Source: an uncultured Collinsella sp. (lineage in GTDB: Bacteria; Actinomycetota; Coriobacteriia; Coriobacteriales; Coriobacteriaceae). From it: a DNA stretch of 15,611 nt. Location of the stretch: positions 1 through 15,611 of the forward strand of contig URVZ01000039.1 of assembly GCA_900551365.1 (NCBI GenBank), given 5' to 3'. The first letter of the stretch is position 1; the number at the start of each line of letters is the position of its first letter. The notes below the pieces were generated by a model, which was not told where the DNA came from, searched no databases, and was given only the letters and a program-made list of their open reading frames with translations. Below, piece after piece: positions 1 through 7,058 of this stretch. A program made the position numbers and the translations under genes.

Positions 1-291
1 CTGGTCGAGGGCTTGGTGCACGACTACTCGCTGCTCGACGGCCTTGCCCATCGCGTGACGACGGAGCTGCCCGAGCGCACCGGTAACCTGGGCCACCTGA
101 CATGGAAGAACCCCTTTACCGATGAGGTCTCGACCGAGAGCTTCCCCGAGGTCTTTGAGCGCGCACTGGTCGATTACGAGCTCACCGTCGCCCGCTTTAT
201 CGAGACCGGCGACATGGAGGCCGTGACCGGCCATATCAACTACAGCGGCCGCGTACTCGACGCCGACGAGGAGTTCGACCGCGAGGAGTAG
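1..291 (+). CDS. C-terminal fragment of an unrecognised protein (5' end outside window)
   Basis: The reading frame is open from base 1 to a TAG at 289-291, so this is the last 96 residues of a gene that begins upstream. A TTG at 13 is only an internal codon, since the frame continues in front of it with no stop. The fragment is soluble and acidic, with no membrane segment and no cysteine cluster. It ends in a Glu/Asp-rich tail (EEFDREE). Aromatic and charged residues (LTWKNPFTDEVSTESF) suggest a folded enzyme or binding domain, but I do not recognise the family and assign no function. Codon use is G/C-ending like the neighbours. About 100 bases separate it from the next gene, and no clear terminator hairpin is visible between them. 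Confidence 0.7.
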   Translation: MVEGLVHDYSLLDGLAHRVTTELPERTGNLGHLTWKNPFTDEVSTESFPEVFERALVDYELTVARFIETGDMEAVTGHINYSGRVLDADEEFDREE

Positions 292-345
292 GGTCCGTGC
301 GCGCCCCTTTGCCGAATCCTTATCGGTGCCTCTGTGCAATTGGGG

Positions 346-351
346 TACGAT
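346..351 (+). promoter_or_regulatory. possible -10 box for the MFS gene
   Basis: TACGAT lies 43 bases before the ATG at 394. No convincing -35 box at 16-18 bases is present; the best is TTATCG at 320-325 with a 20-base gap. Weak call. Confidence 0.25.
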
Positions 352-393
352 GAACTAACTGCATATTGGGCGAATACGAAAGGGCCCCTGTCC

Positions 394-1653
394 ATGAAAT
401 ACACCAAGCTCGAGCGTAACTGGGTTATGTACGATGTGGGCAATTCGGCCCTCGTGCTGCTCAATACCTCGGTGGTGCCCATTTACTTTAACGCCATCAA
501 TACCGGCGCTTCCTCGGCCGACCTGGTGGTCGCCTGGGGCAATGCACAGACGATCGCCTCGCTGGTCATCGCCATGCTCATGCCCATTCTGGGCGCACTT
601 GCCGACTACGCTGGCAACAAAATCAAGTTCTTCTTGGGCTTTTTCCTCACGGGCCTGGTTCTTTGCCTGGCGCAGGCTATCCCAATGTCCGCCATGGCAT
701 TTTTGACCGTGTACGTGCTGTGCACCATCGGCCTTAACTCTTCTATGACGTTCTACGACGCCATGCTGCCCGACGTTACCACCGACGAGCGCATGGACGC
801 CGTGTCCAGCTCGGGTTATGCCTGGGGCTACATCGGTTCCACCGTGCCGTTCGTCATCTGCCTGGCGCTCATCATGGGTGGCCCCGCTCTTGGCGTCCCC
901 ACCATGCTGGCAACGCGTCTGTCTTTTATCATCACTGGTGCCTGGTGGCTCATCTTTACCCTGCCGCTCATTCACACCTATAAGCAAAAGTATGGTCGCG
1001 AGCGCGGTCCCGAGGACACTATCGGCCGCATCGTGGGCGGTGTGTTCTCCGAGGTCGGACACACCATGCGCGAGATCGCCCACAACAAGACCGTGCTGGT
1101 CTACATGATTGCGTTCTTCTTCTATATCGACGGTGTGCACACGGTCATTTCCATGGCTACCAGCTACGGCTCGGCTTTGGGCATCGATTCGACCCAGTTG
1201 GTCCTGGCGCTGCTCGTCACGCAGTTCGTGGCCTTTCCGTCCGCCATCATCTACGGCAAGCTCGCCGGACGCGTGGGCACGCTCAACATGATCTTGGTGG
1301 CAGTCGCCGCCTATATGGGCATTGTGCTGTTCGCCGCGTTCTTCCTAAAGACCGCCTTTGAGTTTTGGGTGCTTGCCATTATGGTCGGCCTGTTCCAGGG
1401 CGGCGTGCAGGCGCTCAGCCGTAGCTACTTTGGCCGCATTATCCCCAAGGAAAAGTCCAACGAGTACTACGGCTTCTTTGACATCTTTGGTCGTTATGCA
1501 AGCGTTATGGGCACCTTCCTGGTGTCGGTCGTCACCTCGCTGACCGGCAACCCGTCGCTGGGCGTCCTTTCCATTGGCGTGCTGCTGATCGTTGGCTTTA
1601 TGCTGCTGGTCCGCCTGTCCCGCATGACTCGGGCGGCAGAGCATGCCGCATAG
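394..1653 (+). CDS. MFS transporter, UMF1 (Atg22-like) family
   Basis: Predicted 419-residue polytopic inner-membrane carrier with about 12 hydrophobic segments. Two family marks are visible. After the second or third helix is a loop reading GALADYAGNKIK, the UMF1 form of the MFS A-loop. In the C-terminal half is GGVQALSRSYFGRIIP followed by KEKSNEYYGFFDIFGR, the signature of the bacterial UMF1/vacuolar Atg22 group. Atg22 exports amino acids from the yeast vacuole; the substrate of bacterial members is mostly unknown, so none is claimed. The start is set at ATG 394 because a GAAAGGG ribosome site lies about 9 bases upstream. An in-frame GTG at 334 would add 20 residues with no good ribosome site. 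The gene stands alone, followed 114 bases later by a hairpin with a T-run. Confidence 0.88.
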   Translation: MKYTKLERNWVMYDVGNSALVLLNTSVVPIYFNAINTGASSADLVVAWGNAQTIASLVIAMLMPILGALADYAGNKIKFFLGFFLTGLVLCLAQAIPMSAMAFLTVYVLCTIGLNSSMTFYDAMLPDVTTDERMDAVSSSGYAWGYIGSTVPFVICLALIMGGPALGVPTMLATRLSFIITGAWWLIFTLPLIHTYKQKYGRERGPEDTIGRIVGGVFSEVGHTMREIAHNKTVLVYMIAFFFYIDGVHTVISMATSYGSALGIDSTQLVLALLVTQFVAFPSAIIYGKLAGRVGTLNMILVAVAAYMGIVLFAAFFLKTAFEFWVLAIMVGLFQGGVQALSRSYFGRIIPKEKSNEYYGFFDIFGRYASVMGTFLVSVVTSLTGNPSLGVLSIGVLLIVGFMLLVRLSRMTRAAEHAA

Positions 1654-1767
1654 GAGCGAGCGGCTATTGTGCCTGTCCACGGTACTCTTTTGGGGTTATC
1701 CGCAATAAACATTGCGACTTGCGAGCAATGATTTGCCCAAGTGGGTATGATGGAATCAGCTAGGTCG

Positions 1768-1803
1768 CGGGGCGTCGCCTGTGTTTGGCGGCGTCCCGTT
1801 TTT
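1768..1803 (+). terminator. Intrinsic terminator after the MFS gene, or leader attenuator of the glycosyltransferase operon
   Basis: A 12-base arm (1768-1779, CGGGGCGTCGCC) pairs with 1787-1798 (GGCGGCGTCCCG), including G-U pairs, around a 7-base loop. Five T residues follow at 1799-1803. It lies 114 bases after the transporter stop but only 21 bases before the next ATG. A TATGAT box at 1746-1751 sits just in front of it. It could therefore end the transporter message or act as a terminator in the leader of the downstream operon. Confidence 0.75.
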
Positions 1804-1824
1804 GTGTTGCAGGGAGGGTAAGGC

Positions 1825-3012
1825 ATGAACGCCACGGTCGTGATTCCAACGTATTGGGCGGGCGATGACGCTTGCGCAAACGCCCCTGGCACCTATGATC
1901 ATTCGACGCGACTCAACGCCGACAATCCCGAACTCGACCGCTGCCTGGCCTCGCTTGAGCAGGTACGTGACATCCCGCGCATCATCCTTTTGGTGGTCTG
2001 TCCCGTTTCTGCCACAGCCGATGTGTCGCTGCGCGTGCGCGAGATTGTCGACGCGCATCCCACGCTCAAAGTCACCGTTGTCACCAACACCCAGGCCTCG
2101 CATATCGCAGACCGGGTTGCTCAGATCGCGCCCAAGGGTTCGGGCGAGTGCGTGAGCCTGCGAGGCTACGGTGCCATCCGCAATATGGGGCTAGCCTGTG
2201 CCGCTGTGCTGGGGCATGACGCGGTTATCTTTTTGGATGACGATGAGACTGTCATCGACGCCGACTTTATGAAGCGCGCGACCTATGCGTTGGGGCAGCA
2301 GACGCGTCAGGGCTTGCCGATCTTGGTCAAGAGCGGTTATTTCTACGATCGCGACGGCTCGCCGCTGGCTCCCACGGACAAGGCGGGCATCTGCCATCGT
2401 TGGTGGACCAAGCGCATCGAGTTCAACCGTTGGATGAAAAAGGCGCTCTCGGGCACTCGCATCTCGCGCTCCAACTACGTGTGCGGCGGCCTGATGGCCC
2501 TGCACGCCCGCGCCTTTACGCGTGTGGCCTTTGACCCGTTTATCACCCGCGGCGAGGACTTGGATTACCTCTTTAACATGCGCATGTTTGGCTACGACGT
2601 GTGGTTCGATAACGAGTGGACCGTGCGCCATCTGCCTCCGGAGTCTGAAAAGCGCTCACCGCGCTTTATGCAGGATGTATACCGTTGGTACTACGAACGG
2701 GCCAAGTTGACATTCGCCGCGCATCAAAAGGAGCTCATTCCCGTTACGGCGGCATCACTCATGCCCTACCCGGGCCCGTGGATTTCGCGCGAGCTCGACG
2801 ACCGCGTGCGCAAGACCGCTATGGTCCGCAGCGTGTTTACCCGCGAGCATGAGGGCTACCTGCGCATTTGGCGCCATGGTATCGGCGAGGCAAAGGCCTA
2901 TGCGCGCCAAAACGCTGCAAGCTACCTGCGTTTCCAGAGCTTTTGGCCCAAGATTATGGACGGGCTTTGGCGTGACGCACAACTGATCAGTATCCTGGAG
3001 GGGGCCGAATGA
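1825..3012 (+). CDS. Glycosyltransferase, family 2-like (GT-A fold)
   Basis: Predicted 395-residue cytoplasmic enzyme that would transfer a sugar from a nucleotide-sugar donor. It opens with MNATVVIPTYW, the usual first strand of GT2 enzymes. Residues 138-141 (DDDE, in VIFLDDDE) form the metal/nucleotide-binding DXD-type motif. Further on, RGEDLDYLFNMRMFGYDVW is the ED acceptor/catalytic-base region, followed by a conserved-looking HLPP. There is no signal peptide or obvious membrane helix, so it is not a processive synthase. The start at ATG 1825 is supported by a strong AGGGAGGGTAAGG ribosome site just upstream. Its TGA overlaps the ATG of the sensor kinase (ATGA, 3009-3012), implying translational coupling and a joint role, perhaps in cell-surface glycan. 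Donor and acceptor cannot be told from sequence. Confidence 0.85.
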   Translation: MNATVVIPTYWAGDDACANAPGTYDHSTRLNADNPELDRCLASLEQVRDIPRIILLVVCPVSATADVSLRVREIVDAHPTLKVTVVTNTQASHIADRVAQIAPKGSGECVSLRGYGAIRNMGLACAAVLGHDAVIFLDDDETVIDADFMKRATYALGQQTRQGLPILVKSGYFYDRDGSPLAPTDKAGICHRWWTKRIEFNRWMKKALSGTRISRSNYVCGGLMALHARAFTRVAFDPFITRGEDLDYLFNMRMFGYDVWFDNEWTVRHLPPESEKRSPRFMQDVYRWYYERAKLTFAAHQKELIPVTAASLMPYPGPWISRELDDRVRKTAMVRSVFTREHEGYLRIWRHGIGEAKAYARQNAASYLRFQSFWPKIMDGLWRDAQLISILEGAE

Positions 3013-4352
3013 TCGACCGCCGCGCCCAGCGCGATAGTTCAATATCAATCTTTCGCATCATTGCCGTTGCCTGCGCCATTTGTGTGCTGGTGTACTTTAT
3101 TTTTGCCTTGGTGACCGGTATCGAGCCGATCGCCACGGTGATTGCCTGCGCGCTGCTGTGCATCTTTCTGTGCATCTTTATCTTTTTGACGCTCAATCCC
3201 GATTCGGTGCGCTCCCAGTACACCGAGGAGACGCTCTCGGTGGCCTCGGCCATGCTCGAGGACATTAAGGGCGGTCTGACGCAGGAGTCGGCGCGTTTGG
3301 TGTGCCGGCGCATTTTGCCCGAGACGCGCGCCATGACGGTGGCCATCACCGACGAGGGCAACGTGTTGGCCTGCGCAGGCGAGTTTGAGGAAAAACTACT
3401 GCCAGATTCTCCCATCCACACGCTTGCCACACGCTACGTTATCGAACATGGCATCGTGCAGTCGTTCAACCGTATGGTGGATGTCGTGGGCTCGGATGGC
3501 TCGCACAACCAAGTCCCCGCCGGCATTATCGCCCCCATCAAGGTGGGCGATCGTACCGTCGGCACGCTCAAGTTCTACTACAAGACCCCGCGCGCCGTCG
3601 ACCGTACCCAGTACGCGCTTGCCTCGGGCTTTGCCGAGATCTTGTCCACGCAGCTCGCCATCCACGAGCTCGAGGTGCAAAAGGAACTCACGGCGCGCGC
3701 CGAGGTGCGTGCGCTGCAGGCGCAGATTAACCCGCACTTCCTGTTCAACACGCTGAACACCATTGCATCGTTTACGCGCACCGACCCGCTGCGGGCCCGC
3801 GAACTGCTTCGTGAGTTCTCATCGTTCTATCGTGCCACGCTCGACAACTCGGGATCGCTTATTCCGGTCTCGCGCGAGGTCGCACAGACCAAGCGCTACC
3901 TTACCTTTGAGAAGGCCCGCTTTGGCGAGGACCGCGTGCTTGCGACGTTCGATGTGTCCGAGGACGTGGAAGATACGCTGGTGCCGGCGTTCGTGATCCA
4001 GCCGATTGTCGAGAACGCCGTACGTCATGGTATGGGCGATGACGACGCCCTGAGGATCGACGTGACCGTTCACCAAGACGGCGAGGATGCAATCTTGATT
4101 GCCGTGGCCGATAATGGCGTGGGCATGGATGAGGGTACCGCCGCCAGACTGTTTGACGAGCGTTCTGCCCGTCCCGACGCCAGCTCTCCCCAGGGTGGCG
4201 GCGCCGGTGTGGCCATGCACAATATTTCGGAGCGCATCCATCGCTTTTATGGGCCGCACTCCTATACGCGTGTCGAATCGGCGCCGGGCAAGGGCACCAA
4301 AGTGCTCCTTCATCTTGATTTGTCAGAGAGCATCTTCGACATTCAAGAGTAA
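3009..4352 (+). CDS. LytS/YehU-type sensor histidine kinase
   Basis: 447-residue membrane histidine kinase of the His_kinase (PF06580) class, which phosphorylates LytTR regulators. Two adjacent hydrophobic segments lie at about residues 13-35 and 39-62 with almost no external loop. A GAF-like sensor region follows at about 70-220. The phosphoacceptor motif is QINPHFLFNTLN with His243. The ATPase domain has the N box QPIVENAVRHG (Asn336), the G1 box DNGVGM (Asp368) and the G2 glycines GGGAGVAM before NISERI. All key residues are present. The gene starts inside the stop of the glycosyltransferase (ATGA) and is followed 72 bases later by its probable partner regulator. The short membrane part suggests sensing within the membrane or through the GAF region rather than by a large outer domain. 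The ligand is unknown. Confidence 0.93.
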   Translation: MIDRRAQRDSSISIFRIIAVACAICVLVYFIFALVTGIEPIATVIACALLCIFLCIFIFLTLNPDSVRSQYTEETLSVASAMLEDIKGGLTQESARLVCRRILPETRAMTVAITDEGNVLACAGEFEEKLLPDSPIHTLATRYVIEHGIVQSFNRMVDVVGSDGSHNQVPAGIIAPIKVGDRTVGTLKFYYKTPRAVDRTQYALASGFAEILSTQLAIHELEVQKELTARAEVRALQAQINPHFLFNTLNTIASFTRTDPLRARELLREFSSFYRATLDNSGSLIPVSREVAQTKRYLTFEKARFGEDRVLATFDVSEDVEDTLVPAFVIQPIVENAVRHGMGDDDALRIDVTVHQDGEDAILIAVADNGVGMDEGTAARLFDERSARPDASSPQGGGAGVAMHNISERIHRFYGPHSYTRVESAPGKGTKVLLHLDLSESIFDIQE

Positions 4353-4424
4353 AATAAAAGGCTACGGGCTCAACGTCATGCGACGGATGCCCGGCGTAGT
4401 TAGTTGACGAAAGGTTTTATCCCT

Positions 4425-5141
4425 ATGCTGCGTGCGATGATTGTGGATGATGAGGCGCCGGCTCGCTCGGAGCTTCGCTTCCTGCTCGAGCAAACGGGCA
4501 AGATCGGCACGATCACGGAGGCGTCGAGCGTCCGCTCCGCCATCGAGATGCTTATGGAAAGTCGCGTGGATGTCGTGTTTCTCGATATCTCGATGCCCGG
4601 TGCCTCGGGCCTGCAACTTGCCGAGGCGCTGCATAAGCTCAAAAATCCGCCGGCGATCGTGTTTGTGACTGCGTATAGTGACCATGCGGTCGAGGCATTC
4701 GACGTGGATGCCGTCGATTATCTGATGAAGCCGGTCGAGGAAGCTCGCTTGGATCGCGCGATCGAGAAGGTCATGCAACGCACCAAGCCGGTTACGGACA
4801 GCAAGGTGACCATCGAGCGTATCCCGGTGGAAAAGGGCGGCCGCAAGGTGCTCATTCCCGTGGACGACATTCGCTTTATCATGGCCAAGGACGATTACTC
4901 CTGCATCTATACCGTCGATGATCGCTTTTTGTCGACGACCTCGCTGGCGCAGTTTGAGGCCAAGCTCTGCGACTTTGGCTTCTTCCGTGTTCACCGCCGC
5001 TATATCGTCAACTTGGCGTGCGTCACGGATGTGGAGACGGTGCCCTCGGGCGCCATCCAGCTGGGCATTACGGGCGTCGACGAACGCGTGCCGGTTTCGC
5101 GCCGCCGCGTCGTGCCGCTCAAGAAGGCTCTGAGTCTCTAG
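4425..5141 (+). CDS. LytTR-family response regulator
   Basis: 238-residue response regulator. The receiver domain (about 1-120) has acidic residues Asp8/Asp9, phosphoacceptor Asp54 in FLDISMPG, Thr82 in FVTAYS and Lys102 in DYLMKPVEEARL, so it should be phosphorylatable. A LytTR DNA-binding domain follows (about 130-235), recognised from the run IRFIMAKDDYSCIYTVDD, then FFRVHRRYIVNL and VPVSRRRV. The start is set at ATG 4425, with a GAAAGG ribosome site 10 bases upstream. A TTG at 4404 in frame would add seven residues but lies before that site. It follows the LytS-type kinase and is closed by an intrinsic terminator, so the two form a two-component system. LytTR proteins usually bind direct repeats upstream of targets; none was identified here with confidence. 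Confidence 0.93.
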   Translation: MLRAMIVDDEAPARSELRFLLEQTGKIGTITEASSVRSAIEMLMESRVDVVFLDISMPGASGLQLAEALHKLKNPPAIVFVTAYSDHAVEAFDVDAVDYLMKPVEEARLDRAIEKVMQRTKPVTDSKVTIERIPVEKGGRKVLIPVDDIRFIMAKDDYSCIYTVDDRFLSTTSLAQFEAKLCDFGFFRVHRRYIVNLACVTDVETVPSGAIQLGITGVDERVPVSRRRVVPLKKALSL

Positions 5142-5148
5142 CACACTG

Positions 5149-5197
5149 GCCCCGCAGCCCTGTAGACCCATCGTCTGCGGAGCCGTGGGGCTTTTTT
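5149..5197 (+). terminator. Intrinsic terminator after the two-component operon
   Basis: GCCCCGCAG begins the left side. CTGCGG and, after a short bulge, GGGGC form the right side, immediately followed by six T residues at 5192-5197. It is 8 bases after the response-regulator stop and ends the glycosyltransferase/kinase/regulator unit. Confidence 0.85.
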
Positions 5198-5237
5198 GTA
5201 TGTATCTGCCGAATCGTTTTTTTGCGGAAGGGATCCC

Positions 5238-5705
5238 ATGAACAGTGCAAGCGCCAAGCGTATCGACATCATCTCGGACACCCACGGCTATTTATCGCCT
5301 GCGCTCCTGGATGAGCTTGAGGGCGCAGACCTGATCATCCACGCCGGCGACCTCACGTCAGAGATGGACTACGAGCACCTATGCACCATCGCCCCCGTGC
5401 GGGCCGTACTGGGTAACAACGATTACTACCGCGACTACGGCCCCGATGTAGACCGTCTTGCGCTCTTTACCTACGAAGGCCTTAAATTCGCCGTAGCCCA
5501 CTACCGCGAAGACCTTCCGGTGGGATCCGTAGACGTAGCCATCAACGGCCACACCCACGTAACCAAAGAAGCCCAAGTGGGCCGTTGCTTAGTCCTCAAC
5601 CCGGGCAGCGCCAGCTACCCCAGAGGCACCCGAGGCCCCACCATGGCCAGAATGCTAGTAAAAGACGGCAAGATCCTAAGCACCAAGTTTATTGACCTAG
5701 ACTAA
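5238..5705 (+). CDS. YfcE/MJ0936-type metallophosphoesterase
   Basis: 155-residue cytoplasmic calcineurin-like phosphodiesterase. All the metal-binding blocks of the family are visible in order: Asp14-x-His16 (SDTHG), Gly37-Asp38 (HAGDL), Gly-Asn-Asn-Asp at 59-62, His88 (AHYRED, where many relatives have a THGH block) and Gly-His-Thr-His at 104-107. NPGSASYPRG near the C-terminus is typical too. The length matches the family (about 150-180). Relatives hydrolyse phosphodiesters in vitro; the natural substrate is not established. The start at ATG 5238 has a GGAAGGGAT ribosome site; the in-frame TTG at 5196 lies inside the preceding terminator T-run and is rejected. Codon use shifts in the second half: GTA, CTA, GAA and AGA become frequent from about 5450 onward, unlike the first half and the neighbouring genes. 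Confidence 0.9.
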   Translation: MNSASAKRIDIISDTHGYLSPALLDELEGADLIIHAGDLTSEMDYEHLCTIAPVRAVLGNNDYYRDYGPDVDRLALFTYEGLKFAVAHYREDLPVGSVDVAINGHTHVTKEAQVGRCLVLNPGSASYPRGTRGPTMARMLVKDGKILSTKFIDLD

Positions 5706-5714
5706 CCGCAACAA

Positions 5715-5744
5715 AAACGGGGGATGCAGATGCGTTCCCCGTTT
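5715..5744 (+). terminator. Intrinsic terminator after the metallophosphoesterase gene
   Basis: AAACGGGG (5715-5722) pairs perfectly with CCCCGTTT (5737-5744) around a 14-base loop, starting 10 bases after the stop. The A-tract before it and the T-rich stretch after it would let it work in both directions. Confidence 0.7.
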
Positions 5745-5861
5745 CCATTTGAGCCAATGGCCGAGCTTCAACAAAAACCTTAGACAACCCCGCCGCGGAG
5801 AACGGGGCCGCCGAGCCGCGAAGCGGCGAGCAACAACAACGGCTCGAACAATGTGACGGCA

Positions 5862-6006
5862 GGGAGGGTCTCCGGGGCCGGCGGGCGCGGGTTAAGTTTG
5901 TCGCGAGTTCCGCACGCAAAGGAAAGCACTTAATGTGCTTTCCGTCTTGCGCAGGACTGTAGAGCAGCAAACTTAACCCGCGCCCGCCGGCCCCGGAGAC
6001 CCTCCC
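5862..6006. repeat. Perfect 39-bp inverted repeat with nested hairpin in its loop
   Basis: The left arm 5862-5900 (begins GGGAGGGTCTCCGGGG, ends GGTTAAGTTTG) is the exact reverse complement of the right arm 5968-6006. The 67-base centre holds a second perfect hairpin: GGAAAGCAC (5921-5929), loop TTAAT, GTGCTTTCC (5935-5943). Flanking bases GCAA and TTGC extend the inner pairing. The RNA would be one very stable rod of about 145 bases. A run of six T residues lies about 15 bases beyond the right arm, so termination is possible but the spacing is long. There is no transposase and no clear target duplication at the ends. The central loop is unlike that of the hairpins at 8638 and 9577. Confidence 0.9.
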
Positions 6007-6038
6007 GGAGGGACCGAAAAATTTTTTCAAAAAAGTTG

Positions 6039-6068
6039 TTGCGCGCCGGACAGACTTCTGTGTATACT
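6039..6068 (+). promoter_or_regulatory. Promoter of tRNA-Asp
   Basis: TTGCGC (6039-6044) and TATACT (6063-6068) are 18 bases apart. The -10 box lies 47 bases before the tRNA. A good sigma-70-type match for a stable RNA gene. Confidence 0.6.
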
Positions 6069-6114
6069 AATCCCCGCAGCGCACGCGAGCGGAAACAAAC
6101 GCGAACGTCTGCCT

Positions 6115-6192
<78 letters not shown>

Positions 6193-6201
6193 ACGCAATT
6201 A

Positions 6202-6228
6202 AAGCCACGTCTTCGGACGTGGCTTTTT
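6202..6228 (+). terminator. Intrinsic terminator of tRNA-Asp
   Basis: AAGCCACGTC (6202-6211), a TTCG tetraloop and GACGTGGCTT (6216-6225) form a perfect 10-bp stem with T residues following, 10 bases after the CCA end. Confidence 0.95.
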
Positions 6229-6329
6229 GCGTTTGATGCACTTTGTTTCGATAGAACGATTGCCCTGGTGCATCTTCGCCCAGAATCCCCGCGCCTTCGG
6301 GAACGCAAGTAAAATCTAATAAGTATATC

Positions 6330-6376
6330 TGTCTGAACAACAGCTTTGTTGCGCAACACCTGTTCAACGAGACAGG
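6330..6376. promoter_or_regulatory. Nested dyads overlapping the Rrf2-gene promoter (possible operator)
   Basis: CTGTCTGAACA (from 6330) can pair with TGTTC...AGACAG (ending near 6375) with a 4-base bulge. Inside is a perfect palindrome GTTGCGCAAC (6348-6357). A shorter dyad CCTGT-8-ACAGG (6359-6376) overlaps the -35 box at 6363. Such placement suits a repressor site, possibly autoregulation by the Rrf2 protein, which is inference. Confidence 0.45.
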
Positions 6377-6391
6377 GGGTTAGGTTATACT
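6363..6391 (+). promoter_or_regulatory. Promoter for the Rrf2/glycosylase operon
   Basis: TTCAAC (6363-6368) and TATACT (6386-6391) are separated by 17 bases, close to the sigma-70 consensus. The -10 box matches the one ahead of tRNA-Asp. This implies an unusually long leader of about 155 bases. Confidence 0.6.
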
Positions 6392-6551
6392 AAATTGCAC
6401 TGTGCGCCGCATTTGATGCATTTCGCTCCAAGCGCGGCACTCAGTGGATATCCGATTTACCATTTGGATGTCCTGGCGGTCATTTAGCGTCTCGACACAA
6501 GCTCGGCCCCGGAGCTCGTTCGAGCTGTTCGTATTCCTTGAAAGGGGAAAA

Positions 6552-7037
6552 ATGGACATATCGAGGAAGACTGATTACGCCCTTCGTATGCTGGCGATGC
6601 TTGCCGAGGATCCGGAGCGTTTGCTTTCTGTTCGCACCGCTGCCGAAGAGGTCAATGTCCCGTATTCGTTTGCCCGCTCGATTCAGCACGGTTTGGTCCA
6701 GGCCGGTATTGTGGAGAGCCTGCGTGGCGTCCACGGTGGCATGCGTCTCAAGGTCAGTCCGGACGATGTTGCTATCCGCCAGGTCGTCGAGGCCGTTCAG
6801 GGCCCTATGGTTATGAACGATTGCACCGCGCCCGATGGTGACTGTGCGCGCATGGGCACGTGCTGCTATCATCCCCTGTGGGCCGGAGCCCAGGCGTTGA
6901 TGCGCGACTACCTCGATTCCGTTTCGCTCGGCGACATCGTCGCTCACCGCCAGTTCCCGGCCGTCGATCCCAAGTTCGCCGACCGCGAAGCGTTTCCCGA
7001 GTACGCCACCTGCGCGTGCGCTTACCGGGAGGAATAA
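6552..7037 (+). CDS. Rrf2-family transcriptional regulator with cysteine cluster
   Basis: 161-residue DNA-binding regulator. The N-terminus MDISRKTDYALRML and the winged-helix segment (about residues 26-66, with VPYSFARSIQHGLVQAG and GVHGGMRL) are typical of Rrf2/IscR/NsrR proteins. Cysteines at 91, 98, 104 and 105 occupy the position where this family binds an iron-sulfur cluster. The spacing C-x6-C-x5-C-C differs slightly from IscR (x5, x5) and NsrR (x5, x7). Two more cysteines lie near the C-terminus (CACAY). A role as a sensor of oxygen, NO or Fe-S status is likely from the family. The start is ATG 6552, with ribosome site AAAGGGG; the frame is open back to 6444 but that extension is not Rrf2-like. 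The glycosylase gene follows after 21 bases, so they are probably co-transcribed. Confidence 0.9.
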   Translation: MDISRKTDYALRMLAMLAEDPERLLSVRTAAEEVNVPYSFARSIQHGLVQAGIVESLRGVHGGMRLKVSPDDVAIRQVVEAVQGPMVMNDCTAPDGDCARMGTCCYHPLWAGAQALMRDYLDSVSLGDIVAHRQFPAVDPKFADREAFPEYATCACAYREE

Positions 7038-7058
7038 CGCCGCATAAGGAGCATAGCC

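Larger units (their letters stand above)
5706..6114. other. Gene-free, hairpin-rich stretch between metallophosphoesterase and tRNA-Asp
   Basis: These 409 bases hold no credible gene. They contain the terminator at 5715-5744, G+C-rich short hairpins around 5790-5845 (for example CCGC-GAA-GCGG, and CGAGCCG pairing with CGGCTCG), the perfect 39-bp inverted repeat at 5862-6006, an A/T-rich patch at about 6017-6034 (GAAAAATTTTTTC palindrome) and the tRNA promoter. Confidence 0.8.
6234..6551. other. Gene-free control region upstream of the Rrf2-type gene
   Basis: These 318 bases carry no gene I can support. They hold nested dyads at 6330-6376, a clear promoter at 6363-6391 and a leader of roughly 150 bases up to ATG 6552. 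TTTGATGCA occurs twice, at 6232-6240 and 6412-6420. A short dyad AGCTCG-TT-CGAGCT lies in the leader near 6513-6526. Confidence 0.6.

Noticed and set aside
355..1140. Open frame of 261 codons on the - strand opposite the MFS gene
   Set aside because: Low-complexity His/Gly/Asp-rich translation that mirrors the real transporter gene; no ribosome site or domain.
5862..6006. Insertion sequence or MITE with terminal inverted repeats
   Set aside because: No transposase, and flanking bases (GGCA on the left, GGAG on the right) show no target duplication, so it is kept only as an inverted repeat of unknown origin.
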